A program made the position numbers and the translations under genes. Shown piece by piece: positions 32,368-42,482 of a stretch of 64,000 bases of DNA (position 1 is the stretch's first letter; each line of letters opens with the position of its first letter). The notes beneath the pieces are model-generated. The model ran no database searches. It worked only from the letters and a program-made list of their open reading frames with translations, and was not told where the DNA came from. Where the stretch lies: positions 124,001 to 188,000 of the forward strand of contig NZ_LHPI01000003.1 in assembly GCF_001274785.1 (NCBI RefSeq), in the 5' to 3' direction. Origin of the DNA: Vibrio hepatarius. Its GTDB lineage: Bacteria; Pseudomonadota; Gammaproteobacteria; Enterobacterales; Vibrionaceae.

Positions 32368-33537
32368 CTATTCACCATCCAATCCTCGGATTGGTTTGAT
32401 CGTCCCCCACCCCTTACACGAAGGACAGTGCCAATACATCGAGTGGGTGGAGAAACCACACTTTCTACAACGGTAATGCGGTTTGACTTTTAACTGTTCG
32501 CCAACCAGTTTCTGCAAGGTTGCCAAACTCGCTTTAGCTCGGCCCTCTTCGGCTTCAGCAAGATGGTAATCCATCAAACGATAGAAACCTTTCATAGTTG
32601 GATTCTTTACCAATTGGCGGGTTAATAATTCCTGTGCTGCGCCCGTACCCTCAAGCTGAGCAACCAATTGAGCAAGCATCAGCTCTGCGGATACGCCAGC
32701 TTTGGCAACAATGCACTGGCGTAGAAAATCAAGTAGCTCATCTTCCCGCCCTAAATGGTAGTAACAGTCAGCAAGAGTCGGCAGGACTTCACTCACCATT
32801 TCGCTGTCTTGCTCAAGTACCGTCTCCATGTACTTGATCGCGTTTTGGTAGTCTTCGTTTTCTAGATAGCTCTTACCTAAAGCGATACTTGCCCGAACAC
32901 ACTTAGGGTCTTCAGACAACGCTTTCTTAAAGTGTTGCAGCGCTTTAGCGTCGTTACCTTCGGCTTTTTCTTGCATCGCCAATTCACACCAAAAGTGGGC
33001 GATACTATTGCGCATACGTGTGCGTCCTAGCTTAACTAGAATAGTGGCGTAATGAATCGCTTTGGCCCATTCACGCGTTTGCTGGTAGATAAGAACTAAC
33101 TGGGTCAGTGCGGCTTCTTTATGGTCTGGTTCATCGACCAACTGCTCGAAAATCTTTTCTGCTCGGTCAAGAAAACCCGACGCCATATAGTCTTTGGCTA
33201 ACTGCTGCAGTGCGATATTTTTTTGGTCGATAGTGAGACCAGAACGAGAGATTAAATTCTGGTGGATGCGAATCGCACGATCTACTTCACCTCGCGAACG
33301 GAACAAGTTACCCAAAGCTAAGTGAGTATCGATCGTTTCGTTGTCAACTTGGAGAAGCTCGATAAAGTGATCAACCGCCTTATCAGACTGATCTGATAGC
33401 AGCAGGTTAAGTCCCGTCACGTATTGGCGAGAGATTTGATTCGATTGTTTCTGCTTGTCTTGCTGGGCGCTGCGATTACCCATGTACCAACCGTATGCGG
33501 CAGCGATTGGTAGTAACAAGAACAGTATTTCTAACAT
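32368..33537 (-). CDS. lapB: Lipopolysaccharide assembly protein LapB
   Basis: LapB (YciM) controls lipopolysaccharide synthesis by presenting LpxC to the FtsH protease. Residues 1-19 form the membrane anchor, nine or so TPR repeats fill residues 35-340, and a C-terminal rubredoxin-like metal site is intact (YRCRKCGFS and WHCPSCKGW). The 389 residues are the same length as in E. coli. It lies 28 bases after lapA. Confidence 0.96.
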   Translation of the reverse strand: MLEILFLLLPIAAAYGWYMGNRSAQQDKQKQSNQISRQYVTGLNLLLSDQSDKAVDHFIELLQVDNETIDTHLALGNLFRSRGEVDRAIRIHQNLISRSGLTIDQKNIALQQLAKDYMASGFLDRAEKIFEQLVDEPDHKEAALTQLVLIYQQTREWAKAIHYATILVKLGRTRMRNSIAHFWCELAMQEKAEGNDAKALQHFKKALSEDPKCVRASIALGKSYLENEDYQNAIKYMETVLEQDSEMVSEVLPTLADCYYHLGREDELLDFLRQCIVAKAGVSAELMLAQLVAQLEGTGAAQELLTRQLVKNPTMKGFYRLMDYHLAEAEEGRAKASLATLQKLVGEQLKVKPHYRCRKCGFSTHSMYWHCPSCKGWGTIKPIRGLDGE

Positions 33538-33565
33538 CGAGTGAACAGCCTACCTATAACCTATT

Positions 33566-33844
33566 TTAAGCTTTAGATTGCTCGGACTCGCTAATCGCGG
33601 GAGAAAGCTTTTTCACTTGTTTCTTAAGTTTGCGCACTTGGAGCTGTGATTTTAGATGCAAGCTGCCAAAAATAGTCCATGCAAGTACGAAACCGATGAC
33701 AAATACACTGCCTAGAAGAGTAGAAAGGTGGAATTCACCTTGAGCAACCAAGTAATTAAAATTAACGATTTCTTGGTTTTGAGAACCTAAGGCCAGTGCA
33801 ATTAAAAATAAAGCCAATACGATAACGATTTTTATAATTTTCAT
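33566..33844 (-). CDS. lapA: Lipopolysaccharide assembly protein LapA
   Basis: The 92-residue protein has two membrane segments (about 3-21 and 42-65) and a short basic, coiled tail (KSQLQVRKLKKQVKKL). It matches the LapA (DUF1049) family, encoded with lapB and involved in lipopolysaccharide assembly. It lies between ihfB and lapB, the usual arrangement. Confidence 0.93.
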   Translation of the reverse strand: MKIIKIVIVLALFLIALALGSQNQEIVNFNYLVAQGEFHLSTLLGSVFVIGFVLAWTIFGSLHLKSQLQVRKLKKQVKKLSPAISESEQSKA

Positions 33845-33937
33845 AATCCATCACCTGAGAAAAATTAGCTGTTACGATTATGCAGTAAAAGCACTGAACA
33901 AACCATGGTTATCTCGGTAAATCAACAAATAAAAAAA

Positions 33938-33966
33938 CGGCATACCTACAGTATGCCGCTATTTCA
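33938..33966 (-). terminator. Terminator after ihfB
   Basis: CGGCATAC and GTATGCCG form the stem with loop CTACA (written on the plus strand); on the minus strand it runs into seven T. lapA therefore probably also has its own promoter. Confidence 0.8.
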
Positions 33967-33984
33967 CATGTACTTTTTCGACAT

Positions 33985-34266
33985 TTAGTCGATGTTTACG
34001 CGCTCACGTAACTCTTTACCTGGCTTGAAGTGAGGTACGTATTTACCTTCCAATTCTACCTTGTCACCTGTTTTCGGGTTACGCCCTACTCGAGGTTCAC
34101 GGTAATGGAGAGAGAAACTACCGAAACCACGAATTTCGATTCTGTCTCCACTTTCTAATGTTGAAGCCATATGCTCTAAAATGTCTTTTACAGCATCTTC
34201 AATCTCTTTAGCTGAAAGGTGAGTTTGTTCAGCGCAGAGTCGTTCGATTAGCTCAGACTTAGTCAT
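33985..34266 (-). CDS. ihfB: Integration host factor subunit beta
   Basis: IHF-beta pairs with IHF-alpha to bend DNA at specific sites in recombination, replication and sigma-54-dependent transcription; the dctP promoter in this window is a candidate target. The 93-residue protein starts [21 protein letters not shown] and contains the DNA-contacting arm [20 protein letters not shown]. The ATG used has GAGGG seven bases upstream; nine codons before it are open but not part of the family. It follows rpsA, as in most gammaproteobacteria. Confidence 0.97.
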
Positions 34267-34305
34267 AGTTTCCCTCATAGAGTAATTTATCACTTATTAT
34301 AGTAA

Positions 34306-34413
34306 GTAATACCAATTCCAACAAACACTTGCCTTCAATTTTAGACAAATTTTAACCAATTTGCCTAACAAGAAATACAACTTATATGAATACTTTGCAC
34401 GGATTGGTATTAC
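34306..34413. repeat. 108-bp element with perfect 11-bp terminal inverted repeats
   Basis: The ends are GTAATACCAAT and ATTGGTATTAC, a perfect 11-bp pair. The TACCAAT ends are shared with the larger repeat near the left edge of the window, though the interior is different and AT-rich. It lies between ihfB and the rpsA terminator and holds no gene. Confidence 0.6.
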
Positions 34414-34435
34414 CACTGGTTTTCCAACAGAACAT

Positions 34436-34463
34436 AAAAAAGGAGCCTTACGGCTCCTTTTTC
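34436..34463 (-). terminator. Terminator after rpsA
   Basis: AAAAAGGAGCC and GGCTCCTTTTT pair around TTAC, with flanking A and T tracts. Confidence 0.9.
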
Positions 34464-34478
34464 TTAAAAGCGATTAAA

Positions 34479-36149
34479 TTATTCGCCTTTAGCTGCTTTG
34501 AAAGCGTCAGCCATTGCGTTACCGAATGAAGCATCATCTGCTTTGTTCAGTGAAGCCATTGCTTCTTGCTCTTCAGCTTCATCTTTAGCTTTGATAGATA
34601 GGTTGATTACGCGGTTCTTACGGTCTACACCAGTGAACTTCGCTTCAACGCTGTCACCAACGCTTAGGATTAGAGAAGCATCTTCTACACGGTCGCGAGC
34701 AACTTCAGAAGCGCGGATGTAACCTTCTACGCCGTCTTCTAGCTCAACAGTTGCGCCTTTAGCGTCTACTGCAGTAACAGTACCGTTAACTAGAGTACCT
34801 TTCTTGTTGTCAGCTACGTAAGCATTGAATGGGTCGTTTTCCATTTGCTTAACGCCTAGAGAGATACGCTCACGCTCAGCGTCTACTGCAAGAACTACTG
34901 CAGAGATTTCGTCGCCTTTCTTGTATTCACGTACTGCTTCTTCACCTGGAACGTTCCAAGAGATGTCAGATAGGTGAACTAGACCGTCGATGCCGCCTTC
35001 TAGACCGATGAAGATACCAAAGTCAGTGATAGACTTGATCTTACCAGTAACTTTGTCGCCTTTAGCTTGCGCTTCAGCGAAAGATTGCCATGGGTTAGCT
35101 TTACACTGTTTCAGACCTAGAGAGATACGACGACGTTCTTCGTCGATTTCAAGAACCATAACCTCAACTTCGTCGCCAACATTAACAACTTTAGATGGGT
35201 GGATGTTCTTGTTAGTCCAATCCATTTCAGAAACGTGTACTAGACCTTCAACGCCTTCTTCGATTTCAACGAAACAGCCGTAGTCAGTTAGGTTAGTAAC
35301 GCGACCAGATAGTTTGTGACCTTCTGGGTAACGCTTAGCGATTGCTACCCATGGATCTTCGCCTAGCTGCTTAAGACCTAGTGATACGCGAGTACGGTCA
35401 CGGTCGAACTTAAGAACTTTAACTTGGATCTCGTCACCAACGTTAACGATCTCAGAAGGGTGCTTAACGCGCTTCCAAGCCATGTCAGTGATGTGTAGAA
35501 GGCCGTCAACGCCGCCTAGGTCAACGAACGCACCGTAGTCAGTAAGGTTCTTAACGATACCTTTAACTTCAGCACCTTCTTGTAGGCTTTCTAGTAGCTC
35601 ATCACGCTCAACGCTGTTTTCAGATTCGATAACTGCACGGCGAGAAACAACTACGTTGTTACGCTTCTGGTCAAGTTTGATAACTTTGAACTCTAGCTCT
35701 TTGTTTTCTAGGTGAGCAGTGTCACGGATAGGACGTACGTCTACTAGAGAACCTGGAAGGAAAGCACGGATACCGTTTAGTTCAACAGTGAAACCGCCTT
35801 TAACTTTACCGTTGATAACACCAACAACAGTTTCAGCTTCTTCGTAAGCTTTCTCAAGAACGATCCAAGCTTCGTGACGCTTAGCTTTCTCACGTGAAAG
35901 TTGAGTTTCACCGAAACCATCTTCAACAGCGTCTAGAGCTACGTCTACTTCAGCGCCAACTTCAACTTCAAGTTCGCCAGCAGCGTTCTTGAACTGTTCA
36001 GCAGGGATAGCAGATTCAGACTTAAGACCAGCGTCAACAAGAACGAAACCGTTCTCGATAGCTACTACAGTACCTTTAACGATGCTGCCTTGTTGGAATT
36101 CTGTTTCGTTTAGAAACTCTTCAAAGAGTTGAGCAAAAGATTCAGTCAT
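34479..36149 (-). CDS. rpsA: 30S ribosomal protein S1
   Basis: S1 binds mRNA on the small subunit and unfolds leaders so that weak ribosome sites can be used. Six S1 repeats are visible (for example [54 protein letters not shown]). The length is 556 residues. The start is ATG with only GAAG in place of a full ribosome site, as known for S1, which regulates its own translation through the leader. cmk lies upstream and ihfB downstream. Confidence 0.98.
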   Translation of the reverse strand: MTESFAQLFEEFLNETEFQQGSIVKGTVVAIENGFVLVDAGLKSESAIPAEQFKNAAGELEVEVGAEVDVALDAVEDGFGETQLSREKAKRHEAWIVLEKAYEEAETVVGVINGKVKGGFTVELNGIRAFLPGSLVDVRPIRDTAHLENKELEFKVIKLDQKRNNVVVSRRAVIESENSVERDELLESLQEGAEVKGIVKNLTDYGAFVDLGGVDGLLHITDMAWKRVKHPSEIVNVGDEIQVKVLKFDRDRTRVSLGLKQLGEDPWVAIAKRYPEGHKLSGRVTNLTDYGCFVEIEEGVEGLVHVSEMDWTNKNIHPSKVVNVGDEVEVMVLEIDEERRRISLGLKQCKANPWQSFAEAQAKGDKVTGKIKSITDFGIFIGLEGGIDGLVHLSDISWNVPGEEAVREYKKGDEISAVVLAVDAERERISLGVKQMENDPFNAYVADNKKGTLVNGTVTAVDAKGATVELEDGVEGYIRASEVARDRVEDASLILSVGDSVEAKFTGVDRKNRVINLSIKAKDEAEEQEAMASLNKADDASFGNAMADAFKAAKGE

Positions 36150-36176
36150 TTATTTAATCTTCAATAAATTAAACGT

Positions 36177-36198
36177 CCACGGGTATCCTACCGCGTGG
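36177..36198 (-). promoter_or_regulatory. rpsA leader hairpin with GGA loop
   Basis: In the minus-strand RNA, CCACG-C-GGTA pairs with TACC-CGTGG leaving a GGA loop, 28 bases before the rpsA start. Folded hairpins with exposed GGA/GAA motifs in the rpsA leader are known to let S1 bind and repress its own mRNA in gammaproteobacteria. This one is inferred to do the same. Confidence 0.6.
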
Positions 36199-36251
36199 GG
36201 TTATTAAATTCGCCAGTCATCATCCTTGCGACCAACGCTCTATCTAGGCGC

Positions 36252-36932
36252 CTAAGCGACTAGTTTAGATTCAATATATTGTAGTGCTTGTTCTACTACT
36301 TCGTCGATACTCATCGTAGTAGAATCAAGCAACAGCGCATCCTCAGCAGGGCGTAATGGTGCCACTGGGCGGTTACGATCTCGCTCGTCACGCTCTTGGA
36401 TCTCGCGCAAAAGGTCGTCAAATTTAACATCTAAACCCTTGCCTTGCAACTGTTTCAGGCGGCGATTCGCTCGCTCTTCAGCGCTGGCATCAAGGAAGAT
36501 TTTCGCTTCTGCTTGTGGAAAAACAACCGTACCCATATCACGACCATCAGCCACAAGGCCAACACCTTCCGCAAACGCACGTTGACGACGAAGCAAAGCT
36601 TCACGAACACGCGGCAGTGCTGCCACTTTAGAAGCCGCCATACCTGTTTCTTCTTTACGAAGCTCACCTGATACGTCTTCGCCTTCCAAGATCACCTTCA
36701 CGAGGTCACCTTCAGCAATAAACTGTACATCTAAATGAGTTGCTAGAGGGACGAGAGCGTCTTCTGATTCCAAGTCGACACCGTGATGAATCGCTGCAAG
36801 AGCAAGGACACGGTAAATAGCACCTGAATCTAGTAAATGAAAACCTAGCTTTTTCGAAAGAAGCATACAAAGAGTGCCTTTACCCGCACCACTTGGGCCA
36901 TCAACGGTCACGACTGGTGTATGAGACGACAT
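36252..36932 (-). CDS. cmk: Cytidylate kinase
   Basis: Cmk phosphorylates CMP and dCMP with ATP. The P-loop [10 protein letters not shown] is at residues 13-22, and the CMP-binding region has [13 protein letters not shown]. The 226 residues match the bacterial family. It lies 102 bases upstream of rpsA, and the pair is usually partly co-transcribed. Confidence 0.97.
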   Translation of the reverse strand: MSSHTPVVTVDGPSGAGKGTLCMLLSKKLGFHLLDSGAIYRVLALAAIHHGVDLESEDALVPLATHLDVQFIAEGDLVKVILEGEDVSGELRKEETGMAASKVAALPRVREALLRRQRAFAEGVGLVADGRDMGTVVFPQAEAKIFLDASAEERANRRLKQLQGKGLDVKFDDLLREIQERDERDRNRPVAPLRPAEDALLLDSTTMSIDEVVEQALQYIESKLVA

Positions 36933-37039
36933 GTTTTACTCCACCTTAGTTACTGCTCAGCAAACGTGCTGTTCTTGTTCGGCGAGAAATTATAGTGGTA
37001 TTCGTCAGAGGGTGCTAGGAAGGATTTACCTCAAATAGA

Positions 37040-37064
37040 AAAAAGAGCGCTATGCGCCCTTTTT
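37040..37064 (-). terminator. Terminator after comEA
   Basis: AAAAAGAGCGC and GCGCCCTTTTT pair around TAT with one mismatch, 8 bases past the comEA stop. Confidence 0.75.
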
Positions 37065-37071
37065 GATAATT

Positions 37072-37365
37072 CTACAACTTAATTCGGTCGCGATTGCGCT
37101 CTAATAACGCCTCCCCTATCCCCTTAACATTGACTAAAGCATCAACGTTTTCGAACTTACCGTGCTGGTTGCGATACTCTACGATTGCTTCTGCTTTTTT
37201 AGTCCCGATGCCGACCAGCAAATCAGCAAGTTCTTGCGCTGATGCTTGGTTTACGTTCACGGTTATCTCAATACCTTGGTATTTAGGGTCTTGTTCTCCA
37301 CTCTCAGCCAAACCAAAAGGGCTTGCCGCCATCAACACCATTACTAGAAGCCATTTCTTCATCAT
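37072..37365 (-). CDS. comEA: Periplasmic helix-hairpin-helix DNA-uptake protein ComEA
   Basis: ComEA binds incoming double-stranded DNA in the periplasm and ratchets it through the outer membrane during natural transformation. The 97-residue precursor has a signal peptide ending SPFGLA, then VNVNQASAQELADLLVGIG and VDALVNVKGIGEALLE, the two helix-hairpin-helix motifs. In Vibrio cholerae the competence ComEA gene occupies the same place between cmk and ppiD as I recall (VC1917). Two adjacent ATG codons are possible starts. Confidence 0.9.
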   Translation of the reverse strand: MMKKWLLVMVLMAASPFGLAESGEQDPKYQGIEITVNVNQASAQELADLLVGIGTKKAEAIVEYRNQHGKFENVDALVNVKGIGEALLERNRDRIKL

Positions 37366-37444
37366 CGTTGTTCACCTATAGGTCAATATACTTTTGTCAG
37401 AATAACGACCTATAGCGATGAGAAAACTAGTGTAATGACAAAGC

Positions 37445-37473
37445 AAAACGGACTGCAAATGCAGTCCGTTTTT
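37445..37473 (-). terminator. Terminator after ppiD
   Basis: AAAACGGACTGCA and TGCAGTCCGTTTTT form a near-perfect stem with a very short AA loop centre. Confidence 0.85.
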
Positions 37474-37502
37474 ATCGATATATCAGTTACATCAAAATGT
37501 GT

Positions 37503-39362
37503 TTACTGATTCACAACGTAATACTCGATATCAATCGTCTTACGCAGAATGCTAATGAGACCTGACAAGTCTTGCTGAGCGTTCATTTGAACAAGTTGAC
37601 GTCCGATTTGCTCGCCAAACTGTGGCTCAAGGTTCTCGCTTACATTATTCAGCTCAACGATAACAATATTGCCTTCCAAGTCTTTAGTTTGCGCGTACTC
37701 GACGCTATCAGCTTGAGGTTTTGGCATTGAGAATACGGTCTCTGCTAGCGGGGAGCTGCGGTCAATCGACTCGCTTTCACCAAAGGCTAGATCGTGTTCT
37801 TTCAGCAAAGAGGTGTCACCTACTTTAAGACCAGTAAGTAGTTTGTCTGCAAGCTCAATCGCAGTTTGCTCACCTTTCACTTTAGACAGTGAAGCCACTA
37901 CGTCTTCACGTACGTCTGCAAGTGGTAATAAGGTTTCATCACGGCTATCTTCAACACGGACAACAATCACGTGCTCAGGAGCCACTTCGATAACTTCTGA
38001 GTTCAGACCGTCTTCTTTCACTTCTGGGCTTAAAATCGCTTGAATAATCGCTGGCGAGTTTAATAGCTCAGGTGCGTCAACTTGAGAGATAAAATCTGTT
38101 GTTTGGATTTTCGCGTTAATCGCTTTCGCTGCATCATCCAACGAATCAGGGTACTCAAACGCCACTTTTTCTAGTTCAGTTTGCAGCTCGTAGAACTGGT
38201 CAACCGCTTGTTGGTCACGCAACTCTGACTTGATTGATGCCGCAACTTCTTCGTAAGGCTGAACAACAGGCTGCTTCACATCATCAAGCTTAATGATGTG
38301 GTAACCGAAGTCTGACTTAACCAGACCAGTTACATCGCCAACATTGACAAGCGCAAATGCTGCTTCTTCGAATGCAGGGTCCATAACATCACGTTCGATC
38401 CAACCTAATGAACCGCCTTCAGATGCACTGCCAAAGTCGTCAGACTTTTCTTCAGCTAACTTAGCGAAGTCCGCACCCGCGTTCAGTTCATCTAAAATGT
38501 CTTGCGCTTTCGCTTCGTCGTCACCTTCGATAAGGATGTGGCTAACGCGACGTTGTGCTTGAGACGAGTACTTGTCTAGATGCTCTTGGTAATATTGCTT
38601 CGCTTGTTCGTCAGAAACGTTTACCGTCTCCTTCAACTGCTGTGCAGATAACTCGATGTAAGCGACTTTTACTTGCTCAGGACGCGTGTAACGCTCAGCA
38701 TGCTCTTTGTAGTAACCATTGATGTCTTCTTCAGACAGCTCAGCGTTCTTCGCAAAATCAGCCAGCGGCAGAACCACTGTCTTGATGTCACGAGTTTGCG
38801 TCAGCAGCTTAGATTGGGTTTCTACTTCACCTGGAAGCGAGAAATCACTTGCTTGGATAGCTGTTAGAAGTTGGTTACGAACCAAATCGCGACGTAGGTA
38901 CTCAGCAAAGCTTTCAGGGTTGAAGCCTGCGCGACGCAGCGACGCTTGGTAAATTTCTTGGTCGAACTTGCCATCAACTTGGAATTGAGGCATTTCTAAA
39001 ATCATTGTACGTACTTGGCTGTCACTAACACGTAAGCCCAAAGACTCTGCGTGCTGCTCAAGCAATACGTCGTTAATCATGCGATCCAGTACCGACTTAC
39101 GGAATGTTTCTACGTAGCTTGGATCTGCTAATAGGTTTGAGAAATAGTCGCCTAGCTGCGCTTGCATGCGGTTGCGCTCATTTTGATACGCTTGCTCAAA
39201 CTCACCACGGCCGATTTCAACATTGCCAACTTTTGCTGCTGTGTTACCTGTACCACCAACGATGTAGCTACCAACACCAGCAAATACGAATGATAGGATG
39301 ATAAGTCCTAGGATAATTTTTACCGCGATGCTGTTAACGCCTTCGCGTAATCGATCCATCAT
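37503..39362 (-). CDS. ppiD: Periplasmic folding chaperone PpiD
   Basis: PpiD sits beside the Sec translocon and helps newly exported proteins fold. One membrane segment lies at about 13-35 (VKIILGLIILSFVFAGVGSYI), a SurA-like chaperone region spans roughly 40-250, and a parvulin domain follows at about 265-360 (RVSHILIEGDDEAKAQDIL, then GSLGWIERDVMDPAFEEAAF). The length of 619 residues is normal. It lies between hupB and comEA. Confidence 0.96.
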   Translation of the reverse strand: MMDRLREGVNSIAVKIILGLIILSFVFAGVGSYIVGGTGNTAAKVGNVEIGRGEFEQAYQNERNRMQAQLGDYFSNLLADPSYVETFRKSVLDRMINDVLLEQHAESLGLRVSDSQVRTMILEMPQFQVDGKFDQEIYQASLRRAGFNPESFAEYLRRDLVRNQLLTAIQASDFSLPGEVETQSKLLTQTRDIKTVVLPLADFAKNAELSEEDINGYYKEHAERYTRPEQVKVAYIELSAQQLKETVNVSDEQAKQYYQEHLDKYSSQAQRRVSHILIEGDDEAKAQDILDELNAGADFAKLAEEKSDDFGSASEGGSLGWIERDVMDPAFEEAAFALVNVGDVTGLVKSDFGYHIIKLDDVKQPVVQPYEEVAASIKSELRDQQAVDQFYELQTELEKVAFEYPDSLDDAAKAINAKIQTTDFISQVDAPELLNSPAIIQAILSPEVKEDGLNSEVIEVAPEHVIVVRVEDSRDETLLPLADVREDVVASLSKVKGEQTAIELADKLLTGLKVGDTSLLKEHDLAFGESESIDRSSPLAETVFSMPKPQADSVEYAQTKDLEGNIVIVELNNVSENLEPQFGEQIGRQLVQMNAQQDLSGLISILRKTIDIEYYVVNQ

Positions 39363-39470
39363 ACTTAAACTACTCTCCGCTCACATACCAAACCAGCCTG
39401 AGTGCACTGACCTGAAAATGCTTAATACTAAAACAAAAAATGAATAGCGCGATAATATCAGAAAAAGAAA

Positions 39471-39491
39471 TGCGCATCAGTATGATGCGCA
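39471..39491 (-). terminator. Terminator after hupB
   Basis: TGCGCATCA and TGATGCGCA form a perfect 9-bp stem with loop GTA, followed by ATTTCTTTTTC on the minus strand. Confidence 0.85.
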
Positions 39492-39536
39492 TAATTTAAA
39501 AAGGTTCTAAAAAAATCGTTGAGTGCGTCGATTTAA

Positions 39537-39809
39537 TTAGTTGCAAGCGTCTTTAAGAGCTTTACCCGCTTTGAAAGATGGTACTTTCGCTTCAGCGATT
39601 TGGATTTCTTCACCAGTCTTAGGGTTACGACCAGTACGTGCCGCACGAGTGCGAACGCTAAATGTACCAAAGCCAACTAGAGCAACTTGGTCGCCAGACT
39701 GTAGAGTGTCACCCACTGCTTCGATGAATGCGTCAAGAGCACGGCCAGCTGATGCTTTAGATAGTTCTGCGTTTTCTGCGATTTTTTCTACTAATTGTGT
39801 TTTATTCAC
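39537..39809 (-). CDS. hupB: DNA-binding protein HU-beta
   Basis: HU packs and bends DNA with little sequence preference. The 90-residue protein starts (V)[20 protein letters not shown] and holds the DNA-binding arm [21 protein letters not shown]. The start is GTG with AGGGGAAT upstream, so ATG is not used for this abundant protein. It lies between lon and ppiD, the standard position. Confidence 0.97.
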   Translation of the reverse strand: MNKTQLVEKIAENAELSKASAGRALDAFIEAVGDTLQSGDQVALVGFGTFSVRTRAARTGRNPKTGEEIQIAEAKVPSFKAGKALKDACN

Positions 39810-39940
39810 TGTGATTCCCCTTTGTGCCGCCTGTTGTTGTTATTACGGCAGTTTATCGTTCCATTTCATTTCAAATTAGCGACAATCCCTTACACAACAA
39901 GGGCTGAAGCTATAGTCGCTAACGTTAGCCTCCAAAAAAA

Positions 39941-39973
39941 ACGCTGACAAGCCTTTTTGGGCTTATCAGCGTA
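39941..39973 (-). terminator. Terminator after lon
   Basis: ACGCTGATAAGCC and GGCTTGTCAGCGT form a long stem (one wobble) around a run of A, followed by eight T on the minus strand. Confidence 0.92.
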
Positions 39974-39998
39974 ATCTTTTACTTATTTTTGCTGCACA

Positions 39999-42353
39999 TC
40001 ACTCTTTTGTAGTAGCAATTGAGACACCTGTAGGGTCTTGTTCAAGCGCAACTTTTAGTACTTCGTCGATCCATCGCACCGGAATCACCTTAAGATCAGC
40101 GATAACATTGTCCGGAATTTCTTCCAAATCACGCTCGTTATCTTTCGGGATTAGCACGGTTTTGATGCCGCCACGATGCGCTGCCAACAGTTTCTCTTTC
40201 AGACCACCAATCGGTAAAACTTCGCCGCGTAGGGTAATTTCACCTGTCATCGCGACCTCTGCTTTGACTGGGTTGCCCGTTAAGCTAGAAACCAATGCCG
40301 TACACATTGCGATACCAGCACTTGGGCCATCTTTTGGTGTTGCACCTTCTGGCACGTGAACGTGAATATCACGTTTTTCGTAGAAGTCTGCATTGATGCC
40401 AAGTTTTTCAGCACGTGAACGTACAACCGTCATCGCCGCTTGAATAGACTCTTGCATCACATCACCCAGTGAGCCAGTTTGAGTTAGCTTACCTTTACCC
40501 GGCATTGACTGTGTCTCGATAGTCAGCAAGTCACCGCCAACTTCAGTCCAAGCTAGACCTGTCACTTGACCGATACGGTTGCTTTCATCCGCTTTACCGT
40601 AGTCAAAACGCTGAACACCCAAGTACTCTTTCAGGTTATCCATGGTCACTTTGACCGTCTTCAAGTTCTTGTCTAATAGGATGTTTTTCACAGCTTTACG
40701 GCAAACTTTCGAGATCTCACGCTCTAGGTTACGTACACCTGCTTCTCGCGTGTAGTAACGAATAATGCCGATAATCGCAGAGTCATCGATCTCAATTTCG
40801 CCGTCTTTCAAACCATTACGTTTGATCTGCTTGTCCACCAAGTGGCGCTTAGCGATGTTGAGTTTTTCATCTTCGGTGTAACCAGACAGACGAATCACTT
40901 CCATACGGTCAAGCAGCGGACCAGGGATGTTCATTGAGTTTGACGTTGCAACAAACATCACATCAGACAGGTCGTAATCGACCTCTAAGTAATGGTCGTT
41001 GAACGAGCTGTTCTGTTCTGGGTCAAGCACTTCAAGTAGCGCTGAAGACGGATCACCGCGCATATCAGATGACATCTTGTCGATTTCATCCAATAAAAAC
41101 AGTGGGTTCTTCACGCCAACTTTAGACATTTTTTGAATCAACTTACCTGGCATCGAACCGATGTAGGTACGGCGGTGACCACGGATTTCCGCTTCGTCAC
41201 GTACGCCACCCAGTGCCATACGAGTGTATTTACGCCCCGTTGCTGCCGCAATTGAGCGACCTAGCGAGGTTTTACCTACGCCCGGAGGACCAACTAGGCA
41301 AAGGATTGGACCTTTCAGCTTGTTGATGCGGTTTTGAACCGCTAAGTACTCAAGAATACGTTCTTTCACACGTTCTAGACCGTAGTGGTCTTCGTTTAGA
41401 ATCTCTTCGGCTTTGGCGAGATCTTTCTTCACTTTAGAACGCTTGTTCCAAGGCACACCAACCATCCAATCGATGTAGCCACGAACTACCGTCGCTTCTG
41501 CCGACATTGGTGACATCATTTTCAGCTTTTGCAGTTCTTGTTCGGTTTTCTCGCGTGCTTCTTTCGGCATCTTAGAGTCGATGATTTTCTGCTTCAGAGT
41601 TTCAAACTCATCGACACCGTCTTCAGTTTCACCAAGCTCTTTCTGAATCGCTTTCATTTGCTCATTCAGGTAGTACTCACGCTGAGATTTTTCCATCTGC
41701 TTTTTAACGCGAGTACGAATACGCTTCTCAACTTGCAGCAAGTCGATTTCCGACTCCATCTGGCCCATCAAGAATTCAAGACGCTCGGTCACATCTAAAG
41801 ACTCAAGAACCGTTTGCTTATCGGCTAGCTTAAGTGGCATATGTGCCGCGATAGTGTCAGCAAGACGCGCCGCTTCTTCGATTCCGTTCAATGACGTCAG
41901 CACTTCAGGCGGAATCTTTTTGTTTAGCTTAATGAAGCCTTCGAACTGGTTAATCGCACTGCGCACGATCACTTCTTCTTCGCGTTCATCAAGCTGTTCG
42001 GTAATCAGGTACTCAGCATCCGCAACGAAGAACTCATCGTCAGTCAGCTGATTAATTTTTGCACGCTGTTGACCTTCGACCAATACTTTCACCGTACCAT
42101 CCGGTAGCTTAAGTAACTGCAGAATTGTCGCTACTGTACCGACTTCAAAAAGATCGTCTTTCGATGGTTCGTCAGTTTCGGCTTCTTTTTGGGCAACAAG
42201 TAGTACTTGCTTGTTGTGATCCATCGCTGCTTCAAGGCAAGCGATTGATTTTTCACGTCCAACAAACAATGGAATTACCATGTGCGGGTAAACGACTACA
42301 TCTCTCAGAGGTAGTACGGGGATCTCGATACGTTCGGAACGTTCCAAGTTCAT
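39999..42353 (-). CDS. lon: ATP-dependent protease Lon
   Basis: Lon degrades misfolded proteins and short-lived regulators. It has the N-terminal substrate domain ([20 protein letters not shown]), AAA+ Walker [12 protein letters not shown] near residue 355, and the catalytic serine in [11 protein letters not shown] near 678 with a lysine about 43 residues later. I use the ATG giving [13 protein letters not shown] (784 residues), which matches the family start; another ATG lies two codons upstream and cannot be excluded. A heat-shock-type promoter precedes it. Confidence 0.97.
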   Translation of the reverse strand: MNLERSERIEIPVLPLRDVVVYPHMVIPLFVGREKSIACLEAAMDHNKQVLLVAQKEAETDEPSKDDLFEVGTVATILQLLKLPDGTVKVLVEGQQRAKINQLTDDEFFVADAEYLITEQLDEREEEVIVRSAINQFEGFIKLNKKIPPEVLTSLNGIEEAARLADTIAAHMPLKLADKQTVLESLDVTERLEFLMGQMESEIDLLQVEKRIRTRVKKQMEKSQREYYLNEQMKAIQKELGETEDGVDEFETLKQKIIDSKMPKEAREKTEQELQKLKMMSPMSAEATVVRGYIDWMVGVPWNKRSKVKKDLAKAEEILNEDHYGLERVKERILEYLAVQNRINKLKGPILCLVGPPGVGKTSLGRSIAAATGRKYTRMALGGVRDEAEIRGHRRTYIGSMPGKLIQKMSKVGVKNPLFLLDEIDKMSSDMRGDPSSALLEVLDPEQNSSFNDHYLEVDYDLSDVMFVATSNSMNIPGPLLDRMEVIRLSGYTEDEKLNIAKRHLVDKQIKRNGLKDGEIEIDDSAIIGIIRYYTREAGVRNLEREISKVCRKAVKNILLDKNLKTVKVTMDNLKEYLGVQRFDYGKADESNRIGQVTGLAWTEVGGDLLTIETQSMPGKGKLTQTGSLGDVMQESIQAAMTVVRSRAEKLGINADFYEKRDIHVHVPEGATPKDGPSAGIAMCTALVSSLTGNPVKAEVAMTGEITLRGEVLPIGGLKEKLLAAHRGGIKTVLIPKDNERDLEEIPDNVIADLKVIPVRWIDEVLKVALEQDPTGVSIATTKE

Positions 42354-42386
42354 ATTCATCTCTCTTCCGCTTAGTCTTATGAGCAG

Positions 42387-42414
42387 TATATGGGGGCTAA
42401 TTGCTTGGATTCAA
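42387..42414 (-). promoter_or_regulatory. Sigma-32-type heat-shock promoter of lon
   Basis: On the minus strand TTGAATC is followed after 12 bases by CCCCATATA, close to the sigma-32 consensus CTTGAA and CCCCATTTA. It ends 33 bases before the lon start. lon is a known member of the heat-shock regulon in gammaproteobacteria. Confidence 0.7.
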
Positions 42415-42424
42415 TGAAAGAATA

Positions 42425-42454
42425 AAAAAAAGGAGGTAATTGATTACCTCCTTT
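42425..42454 (-). terminator. Terminator after clpX
   Basis: AAAGGAGGTAAT and ATTACCTCCTTT form a long perfect stem with a TG centre; the minus-strand side runs into seven T. Confidence 0.88.
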
Positions 42455-42482
42455 ATTGATTTAACAGTTTATGTGAATCTGG

